Shown: positions 24,601 through 32,970 of the stretch, one piece after another
Position numbering within the stretch: the first letter of the stretch is position 1
How the letters are laid out: every line of letters starts with the position of its first letter
From: Paenilisteria rustica
GTDB lineage: Bacteria > Bacillota > Bacilli > Lactobacillales > Listeriaceae
Direction: 5' to 3'
DNA length: 64,000 bases
Assembly (NCBI RefSeq): GCF_013820765.1
Contig: NZ_JABJVM010000001.1
Span: forward strand, 62,001 to 126,000
The notes under the pieces: generated by a model
What the model saw: the letters and a program-made list of their open reading frames with translations, nothing else
The model's database searches: none
Told to the model about the DNA's origin: nothing
Program-made: the position numbers and the translations under genes

Positions 24601-27064
24601 GAAAGCGAATCCGAATAGTATTTTTAATCCACTAGATAATATTATGTCAAATGATAAAGAGGATGGAGATATTACGGGGGATATACAGGTGATAAGTAAC
24701 AATGTGGATACCTCTAAACCAGGAACATATAGAGTAGAGTATGAAGTAACGGATAGTGATGGGAACAAGGCGAGGTTCGAACGAAATGTTATCGTGACAG
24801 AAGCTCCAATTATTACGGGAGACAGTTCTATAGAAGTAAATCCAGACAGTATTTTTAACCCACTTTTGGGACTGACTGGCACAGATAATGAAGATGGTGA
24901 TTTGACAGCTGCGATTCAAGTTATTAGTAATAATGTGGATACGAGTACACCAGGTGCTTATGAAGTAAACTATGAAGTCATTGATCTAGATGGTAACAAA
25001 GCAAGTTTTACACGAACGGTAGTTGTAACTGAGAAGCCCGTTATTACTGGGAATAGCTCCATTGAAGTATCACCAAATAGTGTGTTTAATCCATGGGCAG
25101 ATATTAATGCACAAGACAAAGAAGATGGAACAATAACGGAATCAATTCAGGTAGTTAATAATAATGTGGATACTAGCGTGCCAGGGACGTATGAAGTGGT
25201 GTACGAGGTAACAGATAGTGATGGAAATACATCGACATTTACGCGTACGGTTACTGTGACAGAAGCCCCAATCATTACAGGCGAGGTCTCTACAGAGGTG
25301 AATCCAAATAGCGTATTTGATCCAATGAGTACGATTCAAGCGACAGATAAAGAAGATGGAGATGTGACTTTAAATGTAGTAATAACATACAATGATGTGG
25401 ATACGAGTGAGCCAGGCACTTATTCTGTCATGTATGAAGTGACAGATAGTGACGGAAATACAGATACCTTCACTCGGGAGGTCATCGTTACTGAAAAACC
25501 AGCATTTGTTGGCGATGCTACAATTAGTATAAATCCAGATAGTGTATTCGTTCCTTTGGATAATATTAGTGCAACGGATAAAGAAGATGGTGCATTATCG
25601 GGTATCCAAGTAGTTAGTAACAATGTGGATACAGGTGTTCCTGGAAACTATGAAGTAGTATATGAGGTTACTGATAGTGATGGTAATAAAACAACCTTTA
25701 CACGTACTGTAGTTGTGACTGAAAAACCATTTCTTACAGGAGAGACAAAAACCAAAGTCTATCCAAACAGTATTTTTAATCCAATGACAACGATGGAGGC
25801 AATGGATAAAGAAGATGGTGATATTACAGATGACATCATAGTAGTGAGTAACAATGTGGATACAAGCCTACCTGGGCTCTATGAAGTAGTGTATCAAGTC
25901 ACTGATAGTGATGGTAATACAGTATCCTTTACTCGACAAATAGAAGTACCAAATGTGCCAAAGTTTATTGGCAAAGCTCAACTCAAACTATATCCTAATG
26001 CACCATTTAATCCTTTGGACAGTATTGAAGCATCGGATTTAGAGGATGGTACCCTGACAGCTGATATCAAGGTCATTAGTAATGATGTTGATACGAGTAA
26101 ACCTGGTAGCTATGAAGTAGTATATGAGGTCACCGATAGCGATGGTAATAAGACAAGATTTACTCGTGTTGTCGTAGTACCCAATATACCAATATTTAGT
26201 GGGGAATCGAATGTCAAAGTATACCCTAATGCTATGTTCGATCCTATGGATGATATTGTGGCTAATGATTTAGAAGATGGTGATGTGACAAGTGGAATCA
26301 AAGTGATTAGCGATAATGTTGATACAAGCATACCTGGGACATATGAGGTAGTGTATGAGGTTACTGATAGTGATGGTAATACGGCAAGGTTTACTCGAAT
26401 TATAGAAGTTCAAAATATACCGTTATTTAGTGGGAAAAGGAGTTTGAGATTGAACCCAGGGGATAATTTCCGTCCACTAGAAGGTATTGCTGCGGTGGAT
26501 GTAGAAGATGGTGATGTCACAGATGAAATTAAAGTTGTAAGCGACGATGTGGATGTAAATAAATCTGGAGACTATGAGGCAAGGTATGAAGTAACTGATA
26601 CAGATGGAAATGAGGCAACATTTACTCGTGCAATTACAGTAACAGAGGCACCAGTAATAAGTGGTGCAGAAAACCTGACGATTCCGTTAGGGGCAACATT
26701 TAATGCGATGGAAGATATTTCAGCATTAGATAAAGAGGATGGCGTTATTACTTCGGAAGTAAACGTGACTTCCAACAATGTGAACACCAGAATGCCGGGC
26801 GAATATAAAGTAACTTATGAGGTGACGGATAAAGACGGCAACATGGCTGAAGCAACTCGTAATGTTACTGTAGAACCGTTAGTAGGTGTTACGGATGCAG
26901 GTATGAATAATCTGGATGATGCCATAGTTTCGACAAAAATAAATACTGATTATGAAATGCCTGGAACGTTACCAAGTACAGGAGATAGTCATTCACAGGA
27001 TACACTTTTATGGGGAATTATACTATCAGTGGCAAGTGTCCTTATATTGAGAAGGAGAAAGTAG
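21668..27064 (+). CDS. Giant LPXTG cell-wall surface protein with 18 Ig-like repeats
   Basis: 1798-residue surface protein. An N-terminal signal peptide (RVKKRIKKGISILSITTLVA, cleaved near the AAAA at about residue 43) is followed by a lectin/CBM-like domain (IVNGDMETP to about 220), a DUF11-like stretch (about 225-345) and 18 tandem repeats of about 77 residues of the DUF5011 Ig-like type. Each repeat holds D-EDGD and YEVTDSDGN motifs. The C-terminus has the sorting signal LPSTG, a hydrophobic helix and RRRK, so sortase A (gene at 54031) should anchor it to peptidoglycan. GTG 21653 is in frame, but GGAGG is spaced 8 bp from ATG 21668. Such stalks usually present an N-terminal adhesin; the ligand here is unknown. 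Confidence 0.93.
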   Translation: MRVKKRIKKGISILSITTLVAGLIFSTEAFSNIAVKEDRAAAAVNPDVITIVNGDMETPRVPTPAPHWKLFAQSAVPGWETTATDGLIEFQAQGFIGTGAIPPMNAASGTQWAELNANEVAALYQDIPTTPGVKVRWQVYHRGLYGVDKAVVEFGPPSGTMVKQVDLSTNHAAWRLYKGTYTIPAGQTTTRFQFRSVSSSTGDVARGNSLDKVLFSSQSILTVGGTFVAPNIKVGKTVDYNVNVSNSGGMSSENNTIKVKIPTEMSYTPGSLSSADADITDEQYDSTTGTLTITLGPLAKDASAGITVPLTAIAVADEAMPELSATYNDEGFTDSIYTAETSGGSIVIGTNDPPVISGDSVTKLNVESVFNPLSTMQSTDTEDGDITENIIIKSNNVNVNQAGTYSVVYEVTDSDGNKTTFTRSVVVVGGPIFTGASSIEVNPNSVFDPLGDITADDKEDGDVTGDIQILSNNVDTGIPGTYEVIFEVTDSDGNKTSFKREVVVTEAPAITGSSSLELNPNSVFDPLVDIASSDKEDGDLTGVVQVITNNVDTSIPGTYEVTYEVTDSDGNKADFKRTVVVTAAPVITGDATTMLNPNAIFDPMSTLQASDNEDGYLTGDIQIVSNNVDTSKPGTYEVVYEVTDSNGNKTSFTRTVIVLEAPVIMGESITKVNPNSVFDPLSTMQAMDKEDGDVTADIKVTYNDVNTNSPGNYSVMYEVTDSDGNTSTFTRTVIVTEVPVITGESNTEINPNSMFDPLSTIQAMDKEDDDLTASVVVTYNDVNTSVSGNYSVTYEVTDSDGNKATFTRTVVVTESPVILGDSSVEVNPNSVFDPLADITAKDKEDGDVTGDIQVVSNNVNTGIPGTYEVLYEVTDSDGNKSTFIRTVTVTEVPVINGANVVEVNPNSVFDVLADITANDKEDGDITDDIQIISNNLNTSVPGTYEVVYEVTDSDGNKINFTRTVIVTEMPVITGDSIVKANPNSIFNPLDNIMSNDKEDGDITGDIQVISNNVDTSKPGTYRVEYEVTDSDGNKARFERNVIVTEAPIITGDSSIEVNPDSIFNPLLGLTGTDNEDGDLTAAIQVISNNVDTSTPGAYEVNYEVIDLDGNKASFTRTVVVTEKPVITGNSSIEVSPNSVFNPWADINAQDKEDGTITESIQVVNNNVDTSVPGTYEVVYEVTDSDGNTSTFTRTVTVTEAPIITGEVSTEVNPNSVFDPMSTIQATDKEDGDVTLNVVITYNDVDTSEPGTYSVMYEVTDSDGNTDTFTREVIVTEKPAFVGDATISINPDSVFVPLDNISATDKEDGALSGIQVVSNNVDTGVPGNYEVVYEVTDSDGNKTTFTRTVVVTEKPFLTGETKTKVYPNSIFNPMTTMEAMDKEDGDITDDIIVVSNNVDTSLPGLYEVVYQVTDSDGNTVSFTRQIEVPNVPKFIGKAQLKLYPNAPFNPLDSIEASDLEDGTLTADIKVISNDVDTSKPGSYEVVYEVTDSDGNKTRFTRVVVVPNIPIFSGESNVKVYPNAMFDPMDDIVANDLEDGDVTSGIKVISDNVDTSIPGTYEVVYEVTDSDGNTARFTRIIEVQNIPLFSGKRSLRLNPGDNFRPLEGIAAVDVEDGDVTDEIKVVSDDVDVNKSGDYEARYEVTDTDGNEATFTRAITVTEAPVISGAENLTIPLGATFNAMEDISALDKEDGVITSEVNVTSNNVNTRMPGEYKVTYEVTDKDGNMAEATRNVTVEPLVGVTDAGMNNLDDAIVSTKINTDYEMPGTLPSTGDSHSQDTLLWGIILSVASVLILRRRK
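22724..26880 (+). repeat. Eighteen in-frame tandem repeats (about 231 bp each)
   Basis: Consecutive copies coding for the Ig-like module that begins near V/I-I-T-G and ends at V-V-V-T-E-A-P. The most constant segment is YEVTDSDGN. Copies 2-13 are closest to each other; 14-18 diverge (YPN in place of NPN; LEDG in place of KEDG). Copy 13 lacks one residue. Repeat number is likely to vary between strains by recombination. Confidence 0.9.
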
Positions 27065-27104
27065 GGAAGAATATAAGAGGGACTTAGTTCAAACAAGTTC
27101 TCAA

Positions 27105-27170
27105 AAAAAAGCAGAGACCTTTGTATATAGCCATTTATTAAAATGGAATATACGAGGGCCCTGCTTTTTT
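27105..27170. terminator. Bidirectional terminator between surface protein and lysine permease
   Basis: AAAAAAGCAG (27105-27114) and CTGCTTTTTT (27161-27170) enclose a second stem (GTATAT...ATATAC, CCATTT...AAATGG). Poly-T occurs on both strands. Confidence 0.88.
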
Positions 27171-27188
27171 GTTACTTAGACGTTAATT

Positions 27189-28670
27189 TTATTTCTTGTT
27201 TTCATAAGAATGTTCGTCGAAAGAACATTCTTCAAGTGGGATGACTTTTGATTTTTTCGTGTATTTATAAATGAGCCAAAATGCTAAGAAAATTGGGAGT
27301 CCAATGTAGGAAATTCCGATTTTCTGCCACCATTGTGGGTTTGTAATATCTGGATGTAGGAAGGCATTGTAATCTTGCCCAACGATAACTAAGAGACATA
27401 GTACTAGCGCTAGAATAGGACCGAATGGGAAGAATTTTGCCTTATATTTCAGGTCATCTAAGTTCAGACCTTGTTTCACATAGGCGCGTCGGAAACGATA
27501 GTGACTAATCGCAATACCAACCCAGGCAATGAAACCAGTTAGACCGGATGCGCTGAGGAGCCATGTATAGATAACGGCACCATTGTCGCTTAAAGTCGTG
27601 ATAAACGTCATCGCACCAACAATTGTTGTCAAAATAAGTGCTGCCATCGGAATACCGCGACGGTTTACTTTGGATAGGAATTTCGGTGCTTTTCCGTCTT
27701 TTGCCATCGACCATAGCATCCGAGTGGAAGCGTAAAGTCCTGAGTTACCAGCGGATAATACGGATGTTAAGATAACCGCGTTCATTACGGAGGCAGCAAC
27801 AGCAAGTCCAGCTTTTTCGAAAACGAGCGTGAACGGGCTGATTGCAACGTCTGTCGCTTCGCCGCCAAGCAGGTTTGGACTAGTGTAAGGAATAATCATC
27901 CCGATAATGAAAATCGCAAAAATATAGAAAAGCAGGATACGCCAGAAAACTTGTTTAATCGCTTTTGGCACGCTTTTTTCAGGCGTTGCGCTCTCACCGG
28001 CTGCAATACCTACGAGCTCTGTTCCCTGGAAAGAGAATCCGGCGAGTAGGAAGGTCCCGAGAATGGCGAAGAAGCCACCTTTAAATGGTGCATCACCCAT
28101 CGTGAAGTTTTCAAAACCGATGAAATGTCCACCGAGAATCCCAAGAATAGTTAGGACACCGATGATTAAAAAGACAATGACAGTGACTACTTTGATGATG
28201 GAGAACCAATATTCTGATTCGCCGTAAGCTTTGACGGACAGGGCGTTTAAGCCGAATATGAGTAATAGGAATACGGCGCTCCAAAGCCAAGCCGGTGCAT
28301 CTGGATACCAAAATTGAATAATAAGTGCGGCAGTCGAAATATCAACGGCAAGTGTAATCGCCCAGTTGAACCAGTAGTTCCAGCCGAGTGCGAATCCAAA
28401 AGCTGGATCGACAAAGCGGGAGGCATACGTACTAAAGGAACCAGAGACAGGCATGTATGTTGCCATTTCCCCAAGGCTCGTCATTAAAAAGTAAACCATT
28501 AAGCCAATCGCAGCATAAGCGACAAGTGCGCCCCCAGGTCCTGCTACTGCTATGGCATTTCCACTCGCTAGGAATAATCCCGTTCCAATCGAGCCCCCAA
28601 TGGCAATCATCGATAAATGACGCGTTTTTAAATCTCTCCGAATGTGACCTTGTTGCTGTTCTTTTTTCAC
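27189..28670 (-). CDS. lysP: Lysine-type amino acid permease (APC family)
   Basis: 493-residue membrane protein with twelve helices of the amino acid/polyamine/organocation family. RRDLKTRHLSMIAIGGSIGTGLFLASG at the N-terminus (helix 1 plus the substrate loop) and FQGTELVGIAAGESATPEKS near residue 235 are classic for amino-acid permeases. A lysine riboswitch in the leader argues strongly for lysine import. The frame is open to 28805 but that part lies in the riboswitch; GGGAG spaced 8 bp before GTG 28670 (start of VKKEQQQGHIRRDL) marks the real start. The gene is monocistronic and sits between the surface protein and the photoreceptor. Confidence 0.92.
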   Translation of the reverse strand: MKKEQQQGHIRRDLKTRHLSMIAIGGSIGTGLFLASGNAIAVAGPGGALVAYAAIGLMVYFLMTSLGEMATYMPVSGSFSTYASRFVDPAFGFALGWNYWFNWAITLAVDISTAALIIQFWYPDAPAWLWSAVFLLLIFGLNALSVKAYGESEYWFSIIKVVTVIVFLIIGVLTILGILGGHFIGFENFTMGDAPFKGGFFAILGTFLLAGFSFQGTELVGIAAGESATPEKSVPKAIKQVFWRILLFYIFAIFIIGMIIPYTSPNLLGGEATDVAISPFTLVFEKAGLAVAASVMNAVILTSVLSAGNSGLYASTRMLWSMAKDGKAPKFLSKVNRRGIPMAALILTTIVGAMTFITTLSDNGAVIYTWLLSASGLTGFIAWVGIAISHYRFRRAYVKQGLNLDDLKYKAKFFPFGPILALVLCLLVIVGQDYNAFLHPDITNPQWWQKIGISYIGLPIFLAFWLIYKYTKKSKVIPLEECSFDEHSYENKK

Positions 28671-28718
28671 AAGTAAAACTCCCTTTCTGCTCTTTTTGAA
28701 AATTGAGGTTTTGGGAAC

Positions 28719-28985
28719 AAAAAAACCGATCCCGTGTGCAACTTTAGAGATCAGTCTATAGATACCAACATCAAAAAGCGTTAGATAGCACATCCGTTTC
28801 GTCAAGCTAATGGCAAAAACGGCAGTCCTGTTTCTTTCGATAACAGTCCCAGCTAAAGAGCAGTCATAAACCTGTCTTCACTTCGGCGAGCATCCTTTTC
28901 GCGGGGAATCATCAGTGTTTTATGCACCTCGTCACCGTTACTTGTGAATTTCGCAACCTCTACCTCACCGTTTGGATGAGGATTT
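28719..28985 (-). promoter_or_regulatory. Lysine riboswitch (L-box) with terminator
   Basis: The minus strand from 28985 to 28811 has the conserved L-box core: GGTGAGGTAGAGGTTGCG, then ACAAGTAACGGTGACGAGG, CGCCGAAGTGAAGACAG and AGCTGGGACTG, closed by ACGG/CCGT of P1. Downstream, CTGATCTC (28747-28754) pairs with GGGATCGG (28726-28733) and is followed by seven T (28719-28725), an expression-platform terminator 50 bp before the permease. Known L-boxes bind lysine and terminate transcription, so the permease should be expressed when lysine is scarce. Confidence 0.92.
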
Positions 28986-29004
28986 TATTAAGTTTTCATG
29001 TTCT

Positions 29005-29033
29005 ATACTAACGAATATAGCGGGGAATTGCAA
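29005..29033 (-). promoter_or_regulatory. Promoter of the lysine permease
   Basis: Minus strand TTGCAA (29028-29033), 17-bp spacer, TAGTAT (29005-29010). Transcription would begin shortly before the riboswitch core at 28985. Confidence 0.65.
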
Positions 29034-29047
29034 GGCTTTTTTGTATT

Positions 29048-29821
29048 TTAGACGTTTTTTAGAGCTTCGCGAACGGTGCTAAAAGTTGGAATGCTCGGCA
29101 GGCGATTATCATAATTGACCATCAGCATTGCGAATCGTGGTGAAACTCCGGTCAACATGAGGCTTACCCCCGTTAATTTTGTTAAGGCTAAAAATTTAAT
29201 CAGATTCGCGGCAACTTCTTCATTGAAATCAGCGAGTCCCGAAATGTCCATGATTAAATAATCAATGTGACTTACTTCAAGGTAGGAAGCTACATTTTGC
29301 GTCATTTCTTCAAAACGATCCGTTGAAAGCGCGCCAACTAATGGAAGAACAGCAACGCCTTCTTGGACAGGAACAATTGGTGTCGACATTTTAACAATTT
29401 CTTCAATTGAATCTTCGAGTAACATCTTGTATTTTTCTTCGCGTGTGACATCGCGCTGGATGCCAATAAAATAGTTTTTCCCAGATGCTTCGTCATAAAT
29501 GGGGTCAATCGTCAGTTCATTGAAGAAGATATCGCCATTTTTACGGTAGTTTTGGAGGAATACACTAACGGTGGTACGGTTTTTCACGGCTTGGCTTATT
29601 TTAGCTAGCGCGGATTTGTCTGTTTTACGGCCTTGGAGCATATGGCAGTTTTTCCCCATCACTTCCTCAGAGGTATAGCCTGTGATCCGTTCGAAGCCGC
29701 TATTCACATAAATAATTGGATTGTCCGGTAGATCACCATCCGTAATGATAACGCCAACACTAGTCATATTTAACGCTTTCAGAATAATATTAAATTGCAA
29801 TTCTGCTTCTTTATTTAACAT
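29048..29821 (-). CDS. LOV-STAS blue-light photoreceptor (YtvA-like)
   Basis: 257-residue cytoplasmic protein. The N-terminal PAS/LOV domain (about 12-120) contains GKNCHMLQGRKTD, with Cys59 in the position that forms the flavin adduct on blue light, and IYVNSGFERITGYTSEEVMG. NYRKNGDIFFNELTIDPIYD and YFIGIQRDVTREEKYK complete the LOV core. A short helical linker leads to a STAS domain (about 150-257: DYLIMDISGLADFNEEVA). This is the layout of B. subtilis YtvA and Listeria Lmo0799, which feed light into the SigB stressosome. The Asp-Ile-Ser-Gly segment holds a Ser where phospho-acceptors lie in stressosome proteins. ATG 29821 has a weak GGGGG upstream. Single gene. Confidence 0.93.
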   Translation of the reverse strand: MLNKEAELQFNIILKALNMTSVGVIITDGDLPDNPIIYVNSGFERITGYTSEEVMGKNCHMLQGRKTDKSALAKISQAVKNRTTVSVFLQNYRKNGDIFFNELTIDPIYDEASGKNYFIGIQRDVTREEKYKMLLEDSIEEIVKMSTPIVPVQEGVAVLPLVGALSTDRFEEMTQNVASYLEVSHIDYLIMDISGLADFNEEVAANLIKFLALTKLTGVSLMLTGVSPRFAMLMVNYDNRLPSIPTFSTVREALKNV

Positions 29822-29859
29822 CCCAAACAGACCCCCGTTTTCGATTTTTATATACGTCC

Positions 29860-29888
29860 ATCATACCAAAAAGTAGACCAAATAGAAA
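29860..29888 (-). promoter_or_regulatory. Candidate promoter of the LOV-STAS gene
   Basis: Minus strand TTTCTA (29883-29888), 17-bp spacer, TATGAT (29860-29865), 40 bp before the start. An alternative reading, GTTTCT with TGGTAT 15 bp downstream, resembles a SigB promoter. I cannot decide between them. Confidence 0.4.
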
Positions 29889-29942
29889 CGGCTTTCTAAA
29901 ATTCATTTGTTGTTCATAAAGCTGCGGTATACTTCAAGTGCA

Positions 29943-29970
29943 TTGTATTCTAATAAAATGATGATAATAT
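29943..29970 (+). promoter_or_regulatory. Promoter of the RelP/antiporter operon
   Basis: TTGTAT (29943-29948), 16-bp spacer, TAATAT (29965-29970), leaving a leader of about 95 bases before the RelP start. Confidence 0.55.
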
Positions 29971-30071
29971 AGTAAGAAATCTCTTTAATTTATCGAATTA
30001 CTGTGCGGAAATGTGCAAAATGTAGTAACATAGGAAGGTAGAATAGTGAAGTGGAGAGAGGAGTTATTTTT

Positions 30072-30713
30072 GTGCAACAACCTTCCGTAAATGAGTTGAA
30101 AGAATGGCGTAATGTGATGTTAATGCATCGTTTTGCCTTAGAAGAAGTGAATACGAAATTAAAAATATTGAATGATGAGTTCCAGTTTCTTCATGATTAT
30201 AATCCGATGGAACATTTGAAATCGCGGGTCAAGAGTTTTGAGAGTTTGACGGCGAAATTGGAGAAAAAAGGGCTTGATATTACACCAGAGAATGCGTACG
30301 AACATGTGCATGATATCGCTGGGATTCGGGTGACTTGTTCTTTTGTGTCGGATATTTATAAAATTTATGAGATGTTGGCAAACCAAGACGATATGACGAT
30401 TTTGAATGTGAAAGATTATGTGGAGAATCCTAAGCCTAACGGGTATCGGAGTCTGCATTTGATTTGTGAAGTGCCGATTTTCTTGACGAATACGTCGCGC
30501 AAAATGTGTGTGGAAATCCAGATTAGAACGGTTGCAATGGATTTTTGGGCGAGTTTGGAGCATAAGATTTACTATAAATATAAATCGACGGCACCAGCGC
30601 ATTTGACGCAAGAATTGTATGAGGCTGCGGCTATTATTCAACATTTAGATGAAAAAATGAAATACTTAAATGACGAGATCGACCTGTATAAGAACGAGGT
30701 TGAAGGGGAATAA
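30072..30713 (+). CDS. relP: Small alarmone synthetase, RelP/YwaC type
   Basis: 213-residue single-domain (p)ppGpp synthetase without a hydrolase domain. FLHDYNPMEHLKSRVKSFES and IAGIRVTCSFVSDIYKIYEM belong to the synthetase fold; PKPNGYRSLHLI is the GTP-site motif and EIQIRTVAMDFWASLEHKIY the catalytic-strand motif. The wording is closer to B. subtilis YwaC (RelP/SAS2) than to YjbM (RelQ). The frame opens at GTG 30051, but GAGGAG lies 7 bp before GTG 30072 (VQQPSVNELKEW), which I prefer. An antiporter gene follows 20 bp downstream, so transcription of the two is probably linked. Confidence 0.92.
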   Translation: MQQPSVNELKEWRNVMLMHRFALEEVNTKLKILNDEFQFLHDYNPMEHLKSRVKSFESLTAKLEKKGLDITPENAYEHVHDIAGIRVTCSFVSDIYKIYEMLANQDDMTILNVKDYVENPKPNGYRSLHLICEVPIFLTNTSRKMCVEIQIRTVAMDFWASLEHKIYYKYKSTAPAHLTQELYEAAAIIQHLDEKMKYLNDEIDLYKNEVEGE

Positions 30714-30733
30714 GGGGTTGAAAAAGGGTGGAC

Positions 30734-32788
30734 ATGTTTTATTACGTATTAATTATGTTAGCGGCGATTTTAATCTCGAATGTTGTGAACCGGTTTATAC
30801 CATTTGTATCGATACCGTTGATACAAATTGGACTCGGTGTTCTGATTGCCTGTTTACCGCTTGCATTTGAATTAGAATTAAATCCAGAGTTATTTTTGGT
30901 GCTATTTATCGCGCCGTTACTTTTTAATGATGGGAAAAGAACCGATCGGCAGGCGTTATGGAATTTACGAGCGTCGATTTTAGCACTGGCATTGGGGCTT
31001 GTGTTTGTGACGGTTCTTGTGATTGGGTATTTTGTGAACTGGATGATTCCAACGATTCCACTCGCGGCAGCTTTTGCGCTTGCTGCGGCACTTGCGCCAA
31101 CGGATGCTGTGGCGGTGGGCTCGCTTTCTGGACGGATTGATTTGCCGAAAAAAATCACGCATCTTTTAGAAGGGGAAGCACTGATGAATGATGCTTCTGG
31201 TTTGGTTGCCTTCCAATTTGCGATTGCGGCGATGGTAACTGGCGTATTTTCGATTTGGGATGCTTCCACTAGTTTTGTGATTATTGCAGTCGGCGGGATT
31301 ATTTGTGGTCTCGTGCTGACTTTTATTAAATTCAAATTCTTGAAATGGATTCGTAGTCTAGGTATGGAAGATGTTACGCTACATATGTTAATTCAGATTT
31401 TGACGCCATTTGTGATTTATTTAGTGGCAGAGGAATTGCACGTATCTGGAATTTTGGCGGTTGTTGCGGCTGGAATTATGCATGCGTTTGAGAAGCGGAA
31501 AATGGATCCGATGACAGTCAAGCTGAACGTCGTATCGCAAGGCACATGGTCAGTCATCATTTTTGTGTTAAATGGTTTAGTGTTTATTATTTTAGGAACG
31601 CAATTACCAGATATTATCCAAGTTGTGTGGCAAAACTCTGGCGTAAGTAACTGGCAAGTGATTTTCTATGTGCTCATTATTACGTTTGGCTTGATTGGTC
31701 TACGCTTTTTATGGATTCATCTGGGATGGCTCATTCCACATTTGGCGAAAAAAGATGATGGAGGAAGTATGAATTTACGAGCTACTGTCCTGACTTCTTT
31801 GTCTGGCGTACGTGGCGCGGTAACGCTTGCTTCTGCGCTTTCGATTCCATTTGTCTTAGGTGACGGCAGTCCGTTTCCACAGCGATCTCTGATTATTTGT
31901 ATCGCGTCGGGGGTTATTTTATGCTCACTTATCATTGCTACAGCGATTTTGCCGATTTTGGCTCGGAAAGATGAGAGCACATCGGATAATCCGCGCGCTG
32001 AAAAGTCGATGAAACTAAGCGTTTGTCGGCATGTGGTGGAGCAATTAAACAAAGAAATAACATCAGAAAACAAGGCGGCGACACAAGTTGTTATGGATGA
32101 TTATCGTGGGCGTATGCGTGCGATTCAAAAAGAAGATATTGAATTAGGCAAGCGACGTGAAATCGATAAAGAACAGCATGCACTGCGTCTGCAAGTCGTG
32201 CAGTGGGAAAAGGAAAATACGGCTCTTCTATCGGAACAAGGTGAGGCAAGTAAGCAGGCGGTTAGCCGTTACAATAATTATCTAGAGGCGATGGAAAAAG
32301 CCCTATCAGGCAGAGGTAAATCGCGTTCTGGCATGATGGCGATGATGTTTAAACGACTTACTCGTCAAGTATTGCATCCGAAACAATGGCAAAAGGCGAA
32401 AGAGCGAATGAACGAAATGAAGCAAAATCCAGAACAATATCAGGAAATGATAAACGAAATCAGAGACTTGCGTGAGAAGAATACAAGCTTCGTTCATAAC
32501 AAGTTGATGGCTTTGTTAGATGAATCGAATCAAGCCGTGGTTTGGCCGATTATCACTGAAAACAAACGGATTTTGGAACAAATGAAACAAGATCGTGGCA
32601 GTATAAAATCAAGAGAATCATTTGAACAAGCGAAAAAAGATGTGCAGCTACAAGCCGTTCAAATCGAACGTGATGTTATCCAAAACTTGTTTGAGCAAGG
32701 TAAAATTTCACGGGATTTGGCGCGTGAGCTGAGACAGAACTTGAATTTATATGAAACGTATTATTTTGGGAATGAAGAATTAGCATAA
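30734..32788 (+). CDS. NhaP-type (CPA1) Na+/H+ antiporter with long cytoplasmic tail
   Basis: 684-residue protein. Residues 1 to about 410 hold about twelve membrane helices; ALAPTDAVAVGSLSGRIDLP with LLEGEALMNDASGLVAFQFA (about 118-155) carry the Asp residues of the CPA1 ion site, and SLSGVRGAVTLASALSIPF the conserved helix near 360. A cytoplasmic tail of about 270 residues, rich in Lys, Glu and Gln, is largely helical and probably coiled coil. It should exchange Na+ (or K+) for protons. AAAGG is spaced 6 bp from ATG 30734; GTG 30728 is the alternative start. As I recall, the same gene follows relP in Listeria. Confidence 0.9.
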   Translation: MFYYVLIMLAAILISNVVNRFIPFVSIPLIQIGLGVLIACLPLAFELELNPELFLVLFIAPLLFNDGKRTDRQALWNLRASILALALGLVFVTVLVIGYFVNWMIPTIPLAAAFALAAALAPTDAVAVGSLSGRIDLPKKITHLLEGEALMNDASGLVAFQFAIAAMVTGVFSIWDASTSFVIIAVGGIICGLVLTFIKFKFLKWIRSLGMEDVTLHMLIQILTPFVIYLVAEELHVSGILAVVAAGIMHAFEKRKMDPMTVKLNVVSQGTWSVIIFVLNGLVFIILGTQLPDIIQVVWQNSGVSNWQVIFYVLIITFGLIGLRFLWIHLGWLIPHLAKKDDGGSMNLRATVLTSLSGVRGAVTLASALSIPFVLGDGSPFPQRSLIICIASGVILCSLIIATAILPILARKDESTSDNPRAEKSMKLSVCRHVVEQLNKEITSENKAATQVVMDDYRGRMRAIQKEDIELGKRREIDKEQHALRLQVVQWEKENTALLSEQGEASKQAVSRYNNYLEAMEKALSGRGKSRSGMMAMMFKRLTRQVLHPKQWQKAKERMNEMKQNPEQYQEMINEIRDLREKNTSFVHNKLMALLDESNQAVVWPIITENKRILEQMKQDRGSIKSRESFEQAKKDVQLQAVQIERDVIQNLFEQGKISRDLARELRQNLNLYETYYFGNEELA

Positions 32789-32792
32789 GTTT

Positions 32793-32837
32793 GCAAGCCT
32801 GTTGGGAGAGTCGAGAACTTCCGCAGGCTTGTTTTTT
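32793..32837 (+). terminator. Terminator of the antiporter gene
   Basis: CAAGCCTG (32793-32800) and CAGGCTTG (32823-32830) followed by seven T. Confidence 0.88.
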
Positions 32838-32848
32838 TGTAAAAAAGT

Positions 32849-32953
32849 ATTGCGATTTCGGGATTGGATGATGTATAATAAGCAGTATTGTGGTAAACAT
32901 AAAGTTTACTATTACTAAACAATAATGACTCTGAGTTTACTTCTACTAAACTA
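32849..32953 (+). promoter_or_regulatory. pot operon promoter with repeated GTTTAC/TAAAC operators
   Basis: TTGCGA (32849-32854), 18-bp spacer, TATAAT (32873-32878). Downstream lie two near-identical 20-bp sites, 32903-32922 and 32934-32953, each AGTTTACT-N4-ACTAAAC-like with inverted GTTTA/TAAAC halves, spaced 31 bp (about three helical turns). A third dyad, GTAAAC-N5-GTTTAC (32893-32909), overlaps the first. The sites stand between promoter and the Xre regulator gene, which suggests autorepression; this is inference. Confidence 0.7.
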
Positions 32954-32970
32954 ATGGGAAGGTTGCGACT

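Noticed and set aside
22384-26787. Several minus-strand frames of 60-167 codons inside the surface-protein gene
   Set aside because: Repeated shadows caused by the coding repeats; no ribosome sites and all antisense to a clear gene.
22724-26880. Regular DNA repeats considered as CRISPR or satellite
   Set aside because: The period is 231 bp, in frame, and codes an Ig-like module; no short repeat-spacer pattern exists.
28671-28805. N-terminal extension of the lysine permease (45 codons)
   Set aside because: It lies in the lysine riboswitch and its terminator; the GTG at 28670 has the ribosome site.
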